Shown: piece by piece, positions 7,384 to 15,121 of the stretch | Numbering within the stretch: the first letter of the stretch is position 1 | Layout: each line of letters begins with the position of its first letter | Source of the DNA: Streptoverticillium olivoreticuli subsp. olivoreticuli | GTDB taxonomy: Bacteria; Actinomycetota; Actinomycetes; Streptomycetales; Streptomycetaceae | Length of the DNA stretch: 64,000 nt | Assembly (NCBI RefSeq): GCF_003391135.1 | Contig: NZ_CP031455.1 | Coordinates: 2,875,501-2,939,500, forward strand | Direction: 5' to 3' | Notes under the pieces: model-generated | Database searches by the model: none | Told to the model about the DNA's origin: nothing | What the model saw: only the letters and a program-made list of their open reading frames with translations | Translations under genes and position numbers: made by a program

Positions 7384-9276
7384 TCAGGCCCCGGCCGGGA
7401 GGTGCTCCCGTGCGCCGTGCGGGAACAGTTCCCGGACGGCGCCGAGCGCGGCCCGTGCCGTGGCGTCGTTCTGCCGGAACGCGGGGCCGTTGGTGCGCGG
7501 CCGGGTGAAGGCGCCGCTCGCACGGGCGTCGGTGTGCGGGCCGAGGGCGAAGCGCCGTGGGTGCGGGCGGCCGTCCCGGTCGAGGATCCGGCCGTCGTCG
7601 GGGCTGACGGCGAGCAGCCCGGCGGGGGTCATGGTGACCTCGCCCGCCAGGCCGCGCAGCAGCCGGTCGCCGGAGCGGGCGACCGAGGGCGGGGGCAGCC
7701 GCGCCTCGACGAGGGCCCGCGCCTCGGTCACCGCGCCGGGCACACCGGGGCCGTGGGCGCGGAAGGTCCCGCGCCCGGGGTCGGCGGTGAACTCGGCGTC
7801 CGCGCCCAGGAAGCGCACGAACCCGGCCCGGGAGAGGGCGAGGAGCTGCCGCAGCCGGGGGCCGGGCGGACCGGAGGCGAGATAGTTGAAGAAGCCGTGC
7901 CACCAGGTGCCGATGTCGCCCAGGTCCAGGAGTTGGCCGTAGACGGAGAGCAGGCCGAGGAAGACGGCCAGGTCGGGGCTGTGCCGGGGGTCTTCGCGGC
8001 GGGCGAGGTCGGCCGCGATGTGGGCCCGGATCCCGTCCTGGAGCGACTCGGCGCAGGGGTGGCGCAGCCCGGCGAGCGGGTGGTCGAGCGCGGTCAGGTC
8101 GAGCCGGTCGGCCGGGTCGGGCACCGACGCGCAGACGAGCACGTCGAGTTCGGCGCTGCCGGGGTCGCACAGGGCGTATTTGGCCTCGAAGTCGGCCCAG
8201 TCGACGCGGGTGCGTTCCGGGTGCGCGGTGAACAGCCGGTGGTAGTGGGCGAACCCCAGCTCCTTCTCGACCAGGGGCCAGATGTCGCGGCGGAAGTCCG
8301 GCGGCCCGGGGCGGCGGCGCAGCTCCTCGACCTCGGCGGGCCCCAGGAAGCGGGGCAGCGGCGGCCGTTCGCCCTGCCAGGAATAGTCGATCTTCGAGCG
8401 GTACGGGACGCCGCGCCGCGATCCGACGTGCAGGACGGGCTCCCGCCCACAGGGGTGGTAGGTCAGCGTGCCGGTGCCGTCGTCGGTGTACGTGCCGCCG
8501 CGGCCCTCGGTGACCAGCACCATGAGGTCGACGAAGGCGAGCCCGAAGCCGCGGACGAGGACGTCCTCGCCGGGGCGCAGCCCGTCGAGGTCGCTGTCGG
8601 CGGTGAACTCGGGCGGGAGGTAGGTGAGTCCGTGCCGGGCGGCGAAGTCGGCGAGCGAGGCCTGTTCGGCGTCGGGGGCGGCGGGGAGGTGGCCGAGGGC
8701 GAGCACGACGAGGTCGGCGGGCAGGGGTTCGGCCCGCCCCTCCAGCCATACGCGCTGGCGCCCGTCGCGGGGTCCGGAGAGCCGTAAGGCGCGCCGGCGG
8801 TGTTCGTGGACGACGACGCCGGGCGGCAGGCCGGCCACGGCCCGGCCGTACACCCAGTCCAGATAGGCGCTCTGGAGCCGCCTGCTGGGGAAGGTGCGGT
8901 CGGTCAACTCGCGGGCCTCGCCGACCGTTTCGGGGCCGAGTCCGGGTATGGCGCCGTCGGCGGCGAGGGCGGCCCACTCGGCGAGGGAGGGTCCGGGCCG
9001 TACGGGGCCGCGCTGTTCCACGGTGTCGTCGGTGTACATCGTGACGTCCTCGGCCATGGAGTTCATCCACAGCAGCGGTGACTGGTCGCGCCGCCAGACC
9101 CGGCCGCCGCCGGGCGGGTGCGGGTCGACGAGGTGCAGGTCGAGGCGGGCGCCCGCGAGGAGTTCGGGGGCGTTGGCGGCGATCCGTTCGACCAGGCCGG
9201 TGCCACGGGGTCCCGCGCCGACGATGACGAGGGAGGGGACGGGAGGGACGATGGGGGTATCCGGGTGCGCGGACAT
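7384..9276 (-). CDS. FAD/NAD(P)-binding protein, first gene of flavoenzyme operon
   Basis: This 630-residue protein has an N-terminal Rossmann fold (VIVGAGPRGTG at about 17–27) of the FAD/NAD(P)-binding NAD_binding_9/HpyO-like type. A second nucleotide-site-like stretch, LVVLALGHLP, lies near residue 190. The DGRPHPRRFALGPHTDARASGAF segment near the C-terminus is also typical of this family. Such proteins are usually annotated as FAD-dependent oxidoreductases of unknown substrate. Codon 164 (bases 8785–8787) is TTA, the rare leucine codon read by the developmental bldA tRNA in Streptomyces, and the only in-frame TTA I found in the window. The gene heads the operon and has a good promoter upstream. 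The start ATG is at 9276. Confidence 0.85.
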   Translation of the reverse strand: MSAHPDTPIVPPVPSLVIVGAGPRGTGLVERIAANAPELLAGARLDLHLVDPHPPGGGRVWRRDQSPLLWMNSMAEDVTMYTDDTVEQRGPVRPGPSLAEWAALAADGAIPGLGPETVGEARELTDRTFPSRRLQSAYLDWVYGRAVAGLPPGVVVHEHRRRALRLSGPRDGRQRVWLEGRAEPLPADLVVLALGHLPAAPDAEQASLADFAARHGLTYLPPEFTADSDLDGLRPGEDVLVRGFGLAFVDLMVLVTEGRGGTYTDDGTGTLTYHPCGREPVLHVGSRRGVPYRSKIDYSWQGERPPLPRFLGPAEVEELRRRPGPPDFRRDIWPLVEKELGFAHYHRLFTAHPERTRVDWADFEAKYALCDPGSAELDVLVCASVPDPADRLDLTALDHPLAGLRHPCAESLQDGIRAHIAADLARREDPRHSPDLAVFLGLLSVYGQLLDLGDIGTWWHGFFNYLASGPPGPRLRQLLALSRAGFVRFLGADAEFTADPGRGTFRAHGPGVPGAVTEARALVEARLPPPSVARSGDRLLRGLAGEVTMTPAGLLAVSPDDGRILDRDGRPHPRRFALGPHTDARASGAFTRPRTNGPAFRQNDATARAALGAVRELFPHGAREHLPAGA

Positions 9277-9360
9277 GCGAAGGCTCCGTGGATGCGGGGA
9301 TCGAACACGGGAGTTGACGCCTTCACACCGGGCCGCGCCCCTCAGCGCGACCGGACCCCG

Positions 9361-9391
9361 AGGCTAAGCCGGGGCCCTGGCCTGCTGTCAA
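9361..9391 (-). promoter_or_regulatory. Sigma-70-type promoter of the flavoenzyme operon
   Basis: On the minus strand a consensus TTGACA (9386–9391) is followed after 18–19 bases by TTAGCC/TAGCCT (9361–9367). Transcription would begin near 9354, leaving a leader of about 78 bases before the ATG at 9276. Confidence 0.6.
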
Positions 9392-9416
9392 GCATGTCCA
9401 TTTCCCTGTCCAGCAT
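9385..9416. promoter_or_regulatory. Direct repeats overlapping the -35 element
   Basis: CTGTCAAGCAT (9385–9395) and CTGTCCAGCAT (9406–9416) differ at one base and are spaced 21 bases apart, i.e. two helical turns. The first overlaps the TTGACA box. This is the geometry of an operator for a dimeric or cooperatively bound regulator, which I cannot name. Confidence 0.5.
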
Positions 9417-9703
9417 GCGGGCAGCGCGCCAGGACGGCATTGACGCGGAAACGGATGGCTGTTCCACTTGTCGCATGCACTCAGGGCAACGGCTGGTCAC
9501 GCGGGACCACATCGACTTCGGTCGGGTGTGGTCCGCTTCGTGTCCGTGCTCCCCTGATCTCCTCGCAGGATCCTGTACGGCTTCCGGATCCCGTTCCCCC
9601 CAGGGCTGACCGCGCTTCCAGCGGAACCCTGCGCCTTCACACCGCGGCAGTCCGGCCGCACCCCTCCCCTCGCATCGCCCCGCCCACGCCCGCCGTGGGT
9701 CGC
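9417..9703. other. Non-coding stretch between DUF5685 gene and operon promoter
   Basis: With the promoter part this gap is 427 bases. I see no credible ORF. A segment beginning CCTTCACACCG occurs near 9320 and again near 9634 in diverged form; nothing else is recognisable. Confidence 0.4.
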
Positions 9704-10921
9704 TCAGCAGTCACATCCGCAGTCGCAGCAGTCACAATTTCCGCAGCAGTCACAGCAATTGCAGCAGTCGCCACAGCCGTCGCAGCCGCTGCAATCGCAA
9801 TCGCACTTGCTGCACCAGGCTTCGCGCTTCTCCCCGCTCCAGGGGTCGTGGTAGTCCGTGCAGCACACCTGGCAGGTGCAGAAGAGCACGGCCCACACCG
9901 CGCAGCCGTGGACCGGCCCGCGCCGCCGCCCCCGCCTCGGCGGCTCGGGCGGCGCGCCGGGCGGCATGACCGGCGGCGGGCCGAACGCGCCCTGCGCGCC
10001 GTGCCGTACGTCACCGTCCCGGTCCTCGCCGTGCCGGTGACCGCACCCCGCCGTGCCGAACGCGCGGTCGACGGCGCGCCCCAACTCGTGTGCCAGCAGC
10101 ACATGTGCGAGCCTGCCCTGCCCCTTGCTCGCGAAGTCGACCTCCCGCAGCGCGAGCCGCACGCCGTGCACCGCGTCGTCGCACAGCCGTCGTACCTCGG
10201 CGAGGTCGGTCCCCGTCACGGCGATCGGGTTCCACGCGCCGCCCGCGGCGTCCTCCTCCAGGTCCTCGACGGCGTCCAGCAGATGCGCGAGCCGGCCGAA
10301 GAGCCGCCCCGCCTCCTCCAGCGGCGCCCGGTTGGCGGGGCGCCCGGCGAGCACCGCCGTGTAGCCGAAGGCCGCGGCGGTCGCCGTCTCGGTCGGCTCG
10401 GTTATCGCCAACAGCGAGGTGCCGGAACCGGCCAGGGCCTCGATCCCCGCCTGCCGTTCGACCGCGTCCACGAGCACCGCCGTGTCGAAGCCGAGGTCCG
10501 AACCCGTACGGGCGCCGGCCCGGTCCCACTTCGCGGCGACCATGCGGGCGGCCGCGGCGACCGGACGCCGCGCCAAGAGACCGTCGCCGTCGGCGACATG
10601 GTCCCGCATCTTCGCCGACGCGAGGACGAGCGAGACGGAGGCGGCCAGCCGAGCACCCTCGCCGCGCGCGACGGAGGCGGTCCGCATCCCGCGCAACGGA
10701 CAGGGACCGGCCGTGCGCCGCCACGCGTCCGCGCCCTCGGTGCACGGCGACTGCGCCTCGACCAGAACCGAAATCACCAGTCCGTCATAGTTTGTGGCTA
10801 CTCTGGCGAATTGCCCGTGATCTCCGCGCAGCGCCAGGCACAGCCCGCAGAGATGGGCCATCCACTCCGCGCGCATCGACTCCGACAGTCGATGGCGGCA
10901 TGGTCTGACGATCCCGAACAA
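9704..10921 (-). CDS. DUF5685 family protein with Cys-rich tail
   Basis: This 405-residue protein starts at a TTG and opens with MFGIVRPCRHRL, the family's conserved N-terminus; a GGGGGCCGG site precedes it. Cysteines at the N-terminus (C8, and CGLC near 24–27) and CPLRG near 74 could form a metal site. Residues about 85–310 are mostly helical, with no enzyme motif I can name. The last 36 residues, after EKREAW, contain 18 cysteines in CC, CxC and CxxC arrangements separated mainly by Asp, Asn and Gly. That is strongly suggestive of binding soft metals or clusters. Relatives are sometimes labelled regulators, but I know of no proven role. It is divergent from the SepF-like gene. Confidence 0.82.
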   Translation of the reverse strand: MFGIVRPCRHRLSESMRAEWMAHLCGLCLALRGDHGQFARVATNYDGLVISVLVEAQSPCTEGADAWRRTAGPCPLRGMRTASVARGEGARLAASVSLVLASAKMRDHVADGDGLLARRPVAAAARMVAAKWDRAGARTGSDLGFDTAVLVDAVERQAGIEALAGSGTSLLAITEPTETATAAAFGYTAVLAGRPANRAPLEEAGRLFGRLAHLLDAVEDLEEDAAGGAWNPIAVTGTDLAEVRRLCDDAVHGVRLALREVDFASKGQGRLAHVLLAHELGRAVDRAFGTAGCGHRHGEDRDGDVRHGAQGAFGPPPVMPPGAPPEPPRRGRRRGPVHGCAVWAVLFCTCQVCCTDYHDPWSGEKREAWCSKCDCDCSGCDGCGDCCNCCDCCGNCDCCDCGCDC

Positions 10922-11060
10922 TTCCGGCCCCCGTGTGTGGTGTGGATGGACCCGGGCATCCTAATCACCGGACAACCACACCGGTCCGCAGCCCGCGCAC
11001 CACCCCCGGAACCCGCATATGCCCAGGTCCGCAGCTTGTGACGGACCTCTCGGGCTATCT

Positions 11061-11114
11061 GACGCACCGCCAAGCGCTTTGCACCAGATGCGTCACGAAA
11101 TCCACGCTTGGCGG
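11061..11114. promoter_or_regulatory. Interleaved inverted repeats upstream of SepF-like gene
   Basis: Two perfect inverted repeats are interleaved: TGACGCA (11061–11067) with TGCGTCA (11090–11096), and CCGCCAAGCG (11068–11077) with CGCTTGGCGG (11105–11114). They lie 80–135 bases before the start of the SepF-like gene, in the divergent region shared with the DUF5685 gene. They may be overlapping operators or alternative leader hairpins. Confidence 0.55.
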
Positions 11115-11195
11115 CTATCCACTTGGCACACCATCCACAACATGGACGACGATAGGGAAGCGGTCGGACCACACCGCGTGTGAGAGGAGGCGTCC

Positions 11196-11633
11196 ATGGG
11201 ATCGGTGCGCAAGGCGAGTGCCTGGCTCGGCCTCGTCGACGACAGCGATGACGAGCGCTATTACGACGACGACTACGCCGAGGGGCCCGAGCCCGGCGAC
11301 TCCTGGGTGACCAACCCGAAGGTACGGGTGGCGGACGAGGTGGCCCAGGAACAGGGCACCCGCATCGCCACGGTCACCCCGGACGGCTTCCGGGACGCCC
11401 GTGGCATCGGCGAGCTCTTCCGCGAGGGCGTACCGGTGATCGTGAACCTCACCGGCATGGAACCCAACGACGCCAAGCGGGTCGTGGACTTCGCGGCCGG
11501 GCTGACGTTCGGTCTGCGCGGCTCGATCGAGCGCGTGGCCAACCGCGTCTTCCTGCTGACCCCCGCCGACTACCAGGTCCTCAGCGGCGAGGCGGGACGC
11601 CGCGCGAACGGGGGCTTCTTCAACCAGAACTGA
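11196..11633 (+). CDS. SepF-like cell-division protein
   Basis: This 145-residue protein belongs to the SepF family, which tethers FtsZ filaments to the membrane and aligns them at the septum. An N-terminal segment (1–12) could act as a short amphipathic membrane anchor. An acidic linker (about 15–32, [16 protein letters not shown]) and the SepF core (about 55–140) follow. The core shows [41 protein letters not shown] and [20 protein letters not shown] strong AGGAGG site precedes the ATG. It is not in a division cluster with ftsZ here, so it is most likely one of the extra SepF paralogues that streptomycetes carry, possibly for sporulation septation. Confidence 0.93.
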   Translation: MGSVRKASAWLGLVDDSDDERYYDDDYAEGPEPGDSWVTNPKVRVADEVAQEQGTRIATVTPDGFRDARGIGELFREGVPVIVNLTGMEPNDAKRVVDFAAGLTFGLRGSIERVANRVFLLTPADYQVLSGEAGRRANGGFFNQN

Positions 11634-11765
11634 GGGGACTGGGTGTCGGGCCGGGGGTCCGGGGGCGCCCCCCCGGGAAGGCACAGCAACCAGAACTGAG
11701 CCAGCACTTAGGGGGAGGACAAGCCGAGGAGAGGTGTCAGGGGGACACCGCTCCTTGGCCGGTGC

Positions 11766-12959
11766 TCACCGGAAGGCGTCGAGGCCGGTGAGCGCCTTGC
11801 CCAGCACCAGCTGGTGCATCTCCACCGTGCCCTCGTAGGTGAGCACGGACTCCAGGTTCGTCGCGTGCCGCATGACGGGGTATTCGAGGGAGATCCCGTT
11901 CGCGCCGAGGATCGTCCGGGCCGTGCGGCAGATCTCGATCGCCTCGCGCACGTTGTTGAGCTTCCCGAAGCTGACCTGCTCCGGCCGCAGCGACCCGGCG
12001 TCCATCCGCAGCCCGAGGTGGTGGGCGAGCAGCAGACCCTTGTGCAGCTCCACGGCCATGTCGGCGAGCTTCGCCTGGGTGAGCTGGAACCCGCCGATGG
12101 GGCGACCGAACTGCTCCCTCGTCCGCGCGTAGTCCAGCGCCGACTCGAAGCTCGTACGGGCAGCGCCCAGCGAGCCCCAGACGATGCCGTAGCGGGCGTG
12201 GCTCAGGCAGCTGAGCGGGCCGCGCAGACCCTCCGCCTCCGGCAGGACCGCGTCGGCGGGGAGCCGCACCTCGTCGAAAATCAGCTCGCTGGTGACCGAG
12301 GCACGCAGTGACCACTTATGGGTGATTTCCGGCGCGGAGAAGCCGGGGCTGTCCGTCGGTACGACAAAACCACGGATCCCGGCGTCGGTCTGCGCCCAGA
12401 CGACGGCGACGCCCGCCACCGAACCATTGGTGATCCACATCTTGCGGCCCGTCAGCACCCAGTCGGTGCCGTCGCGCTTGGCGAACGTCCGCATGCCGGC
12501 CGGGTCCGAGCCGTGGTCGGGCTCGGTCAGCCCGAAGCAGCCGATGATCTCGCCCGCGGCCATGCCGGGCAGCCACCGCTGCCGCTGCTCCTCGGAGCCG
12601 AAGCGGTGGATCGCGTACATCGCGAGGGAGCCCTGGACGGACACGAGCGAGCGGATGCCGGAGTCCGCGGCCTCCAGCTCCAGACAGGCCAGACCGTACT
12701 GAACGGCGCTCGCGCCCGCGCAGCCGTAGCCGGTGAGCGACATCCCGAGGGCGCCTATGGCACCGAGCTCGCGGGTGAGTTCACGGATGACGGGGAGCTC
12801 GCCGCGCTCGTACCACTCGGCGATGTGCGGCAGGACGCGGTCGGCGGCCCACTGCCGCACGGTGTTCCGGACGGCGAGGTCCTCGGGCGACAGCAGGTCG
12901 TCGATGCCGAGGGGGTCTCGGGGGTCGAAGGGCTTGCGTACGGACGGGTTCACGGACAT
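11766..12959 (-). CDS. Glutaryl-CoA dehydrogenase-like acyl-CoA dehydrogenase
   Basis: This 397-residue FAD enzyme of the acyl-CoA dehydrogenase family resembles glutaryl-CoA dehydrogenase, which oxidises and decarboxylates glutaryl-CoA in lysine and tryptophan breakdown. Supporting stretches are GCFGLTEPDHGSDPAGM and WITNGSVAGVAVVWAQT (about 135–190), FGRPIGGFQLTQAKLADM near 280, and the terminal YEGTVEMHQLVLGKALTG, which carries the catalytic base Glu376. The ATG at 12959 is preceded by CGGAGG; an in-frame ATG at 12980 lies upstream of that site, so I prefer the inner start. It stands alone, convergent with the SepF-like gene. Another short-chain substrate is possible. Confidence 0.9.
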   Translation of the reverse strand: MSVNPSVRKPFDPRDPLGIDDLLSPEDLAVRNTVRQWAADRVLPHIAEWYERGELPVIRELTRELGAIGALGMSLTGYGCAGASAVQYGLACLELEAADSGIRSLVSVQGSLAMYAIHRFGSEEQRQRWLPGMAAGEIIGCFGLTEPDHGSDPAGMRTFAKRDGTDWVLTGRKMWITNGSVAGVAVVWAQTDAGIRGFVVPTDSPGFSAPEITHKWSLRASVTSELIFDEVRLPADAVLPEAEGLRGPLSCLSHARYGIVWGSLGAARTSFESALDYARTREQFGRPIGGFQLTQAKLADMAVELHKGLLLAHHLGLRMDAGSLRPEQVSFGKLNNVREAIEICRTARTILGANGISLEYPVMRHATNLESVLTYEGTVEMHQLVLGKALTGLDAFR

Positions 12960-13044
12960 GACCGGCCTCCGGGTGATCATCGGGTCGCCCCGACGCTATT
13001 CCGACTGCCGTCGGCCGTCCAGACTCCCTTGCCGCAGCCAGGGG

Positions 13045-13322
13045 TTCCGGCCCCCACGGGGTGCGCAAATCCAGCCCGTCCGGCGTTTGAGGACGCGCCC
13101 GCAGGGCGCTCCCGCCGCAGGCGGCAACGGGCCCGTGCCCGGGTGCGGCCCGGCGGATTGTTTCCCCAGCCCCGCCCCTTCCCGAAACTGGGGGCTTCGC
13201 CCCCAGACCCCCAACGGTGCGCGAATTCAGCCCGTGGGGGCACCTCCCAGCGGTAGCTGGGGGAGTTTGAGGACGCGCCCGCAGGGCGCTCCCGCCGCAG
13301 GCGGCAACGGGCCCGCACCCGA
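13045..13322. repeat. 3'-end modular repeat, locus 2 (two tandem copies)
   Basis: The 376-base gap 12960–13335 is filled by two consecutive units. The first runs GGTGCGCAAATCCAGCCC, GTCCGGCGTTTGAGGACG, GCCCGCAGGGCGC, GCCGCAGGCGGCAACGG. The second adds CCCCTTCCCGAAACTGGGGG and the CTCCCAGCGGTAGCTGGGGG hairpin before the same ending. It adjoins the 3' end of the exporter gene (stop at 13336). Confidence 0.82.
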
Positions 13323-13335
13323 CAACCGGCGACCC

Positions 13336-14955
13336 CTACCGCTCCTCGACGGAGTCGGCTCCGCAATCCATCGCCCGCGGCAGGCGAAGAGCCGCCACCG
13401 CCCCGAGCAACAGCAGCCCCGCGCTGAGCAACAGCGTCACATGCAGGCCATGGACAAACGCGTCGCGCGCCGCCGCGCGCAGGGTCGGGCCCGCGGGGGC
13501 GGGCAGGCGGGCGGCGACCTCGTAGGCCTCGCCCAGGGAGTGGCTCGCGGCGGTCGCGGCCTCGGACGGCACACCCCGCGTTCCGGCGACGCCGGGCGCG
13601 TACGTGGCGTTCATGACGCTGCCGAGCAGGGCGATGCCGATGCCCGCGCCGAGTTGGTAGGAGGTCTCCCCGATCGCGGCCGCCCCGCCCGCGGACTCCG
13701 GCGGCGCCTCGCTGAGCATCGATTCGTACGCCCCGAAGAGCGTGGTCTCCAGGCCGAAGCCGAGCAGGACGAAGACCGCGCAGAGGACCGTGGGGCGGTC
13801 TTCCGCGCCCATGGCGGTGAGGGAGACGACGGCGGCGGCGGTCAGGACGAAGCCGAGCCCGACCATCGTGCGCGGCCCGAGCCGGTGCAGCAGGCGGGAG
13901 CCGAGGAGACCGGCGGCCATCGCGGCGAGGGTGAGCGGCAGCAGCCGCAGCCCGGTCTCCAGGGGCGTGAGTCCGAGGACGAGCTGGAGGTACTGCGCGG
14001 CGATCAGCTCCAGCCCGACGAGCGCGAGCATGGCGAGCACGATGCAGCCCACGGAGGTGCCGAAGGCGGGCCGGGCGAACATCCTGAGGTCGACGAGCGG
14101 ATGCTCGCGCCGCCGCTGCCTGCGTATGAAGAGGGTCAGCAGGCCCCCGCCGACGACGGCCGGCACGAGGGTCGCGAGGGTCAGCGGTGGCTCGCCGCCG
14201 CCCAGCCGCTTCACGGCGAGGACGAGCCCGAAGAGGCCGAAGGCTGCCATCAGCGCGCCGAGCACGTCCCACGGCCCGTTGCGCTCGCCGGTGGATTCGG
14301 GCAGCAGCCAGCGCCCGACGGGCAGGCTGACGGCCATCAGCGGGATGTTGATGAGGAAGACCGAGCCCCACCAGAAGTGTTCGAGGAGGAAGCCGCCGAG
14401 CAGGGGCCCGAGGGCCGCGCCCACGGCGGCGACCGCGCTCCACACGCCGACGGCGAGGGCGCGCTCGCGCCGGTCGGGGAAGACCTGCCGGAGGATCGAG
14501 AGCGTCGCCGGCATGATCATCGCGCCGCCGACGCCGAGCAGCGCGCGGGCCCCGATGAGCACGTCGGGCCCCGTGGCGAGGGCGGCGAGCGCGGAGGCGA
14601 CGCCGAAGAGCCCGTAGCCGAGCAGCAGCACCCGGCGGCGGCCGACGCGGTCGCCGAGGGTGCCGAAGAGGATGAGGAGCGAGGCGCAGACGAGCGGGTA
14701 GACGTCGACGATCCACAGCAGCTGGACGGCGCCGGGGCGCAGGTCCTCGGTGACGGCGGGGACGGCGACGTGCAGCACGGTCGCGTCGACGGCGACGAGC
14801 AGCAGGCTGACGCAGAGGACGACGAGCACGGTCCAGCGGTTGGCCCCGGCGCCGCGTTCCCCGCCGGGTCGCGGCTGGAGCCAGGGCCCGCGCCGGATCC
14901 GCTGCCGGGGAACGCCCGCAGCCCGTCGGGGCCCGGCCGTGGTCGTCCCGGGCAT
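13336..14955 (-). CDS. DHA2-family (14-helix) MFS multidrug-type exporter
   Basis: This is a 539-residue integral membrane protein of the major facilitator superfamily, drug:H+ antiporter-2 type. About fourteen hydrophobic segments can be drawn. Motif A (GDRVGRRRVLLLGYG) follows the second helix near residue 100, and DATVLHVAVPAV in the first helix is the DHA2 motif D1 region. A basic, Pro-rich N-terminus (1–40) faces the cytoplasm. The ATG at 14955 follows GGAGG at 5 bases; a GTG two codons earlier is too close to that site. It is divergent from the mannosyltransferase gene, and no TetR-type regulator is adjacent. The substrate is not predictable. Confidence 0.9.
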   Translation of the reverse strand: MPGTTTAGPRRAAGVPRQRIRRGPWLQPRPGGERGAGANRWTVLVVLCVSLLLVAVDATVLHVAVPAVTEDLRPGAVQLLWIVDVYPLVCASLLILFGTLGDRVGRRRVLLLGYGLFGVASALAALATGPDVLIGARALLGVGGAMIMPATLSILRQVFPDRRERALAVGVWSAVAAVGAALGPLLGGFLLEHFWWGSVFLINIPLMAVSLPVGRWLLPESTGERNGPWDVLGALMAAFGLFGLVLAVKRLGGGEPPLTLATLVPAVVGGGLLTLFIRRQRRREHPLVDLRMFARPAFGTSVGCIVLAMLALVGLELIAAQYLQLVLGLTPLETGLRLLPLTLAAMAAGLLGSRLLHRLGPRTMVGLGFVLTAAAVVSLTAMGAEDRPTVLCAVFVLLGFGLETTLFGAYESMLSEAPPESAGGAAAIGETSYQLGAGIGIALLGSVMNATYAPGVAGTRGVPSEAATAASHSLGEAYEVAARLPAPAGPTLRAAARDAFVHGLHVTLLLSAGLLLLGAVAALRLPRAMDCGADSVEER

Positions 14956-15121
14956 GCACACCTCCGTGTCGTGCGCTCGCGCCCGTCCGCGGGACGAGGG
15001 GACGTGGACCGGCGGGATCGAGGGCGAGTGAGTCGACAGAGTACGCGAGTCCCGGGCAGGGTTCCGTGCTCCCGGTCACGCCGCGGTCCGCCCGCGGGGG
15101 GCGTGTCGCGCGTGCTGGACA

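Noticed and set aside
4193..9070. A 1625-codon minus-strand open frame across the flavoenzyme operon
   Set aside because: Apart from its last 263 codons (the DUF1684 gene) it is an Arg/Pro/Ala-rich shadow of three genes in other frames, common in very GC-rich DNA.
11061..11114. H-type RNA pseudoknot or riboswitch
   Set aside because: There are no bases between the first two arms to cross a 10-bp helix, so a standard pseudoknot is unlikely. The repeats are reported as alternative hairpins or operators instead.
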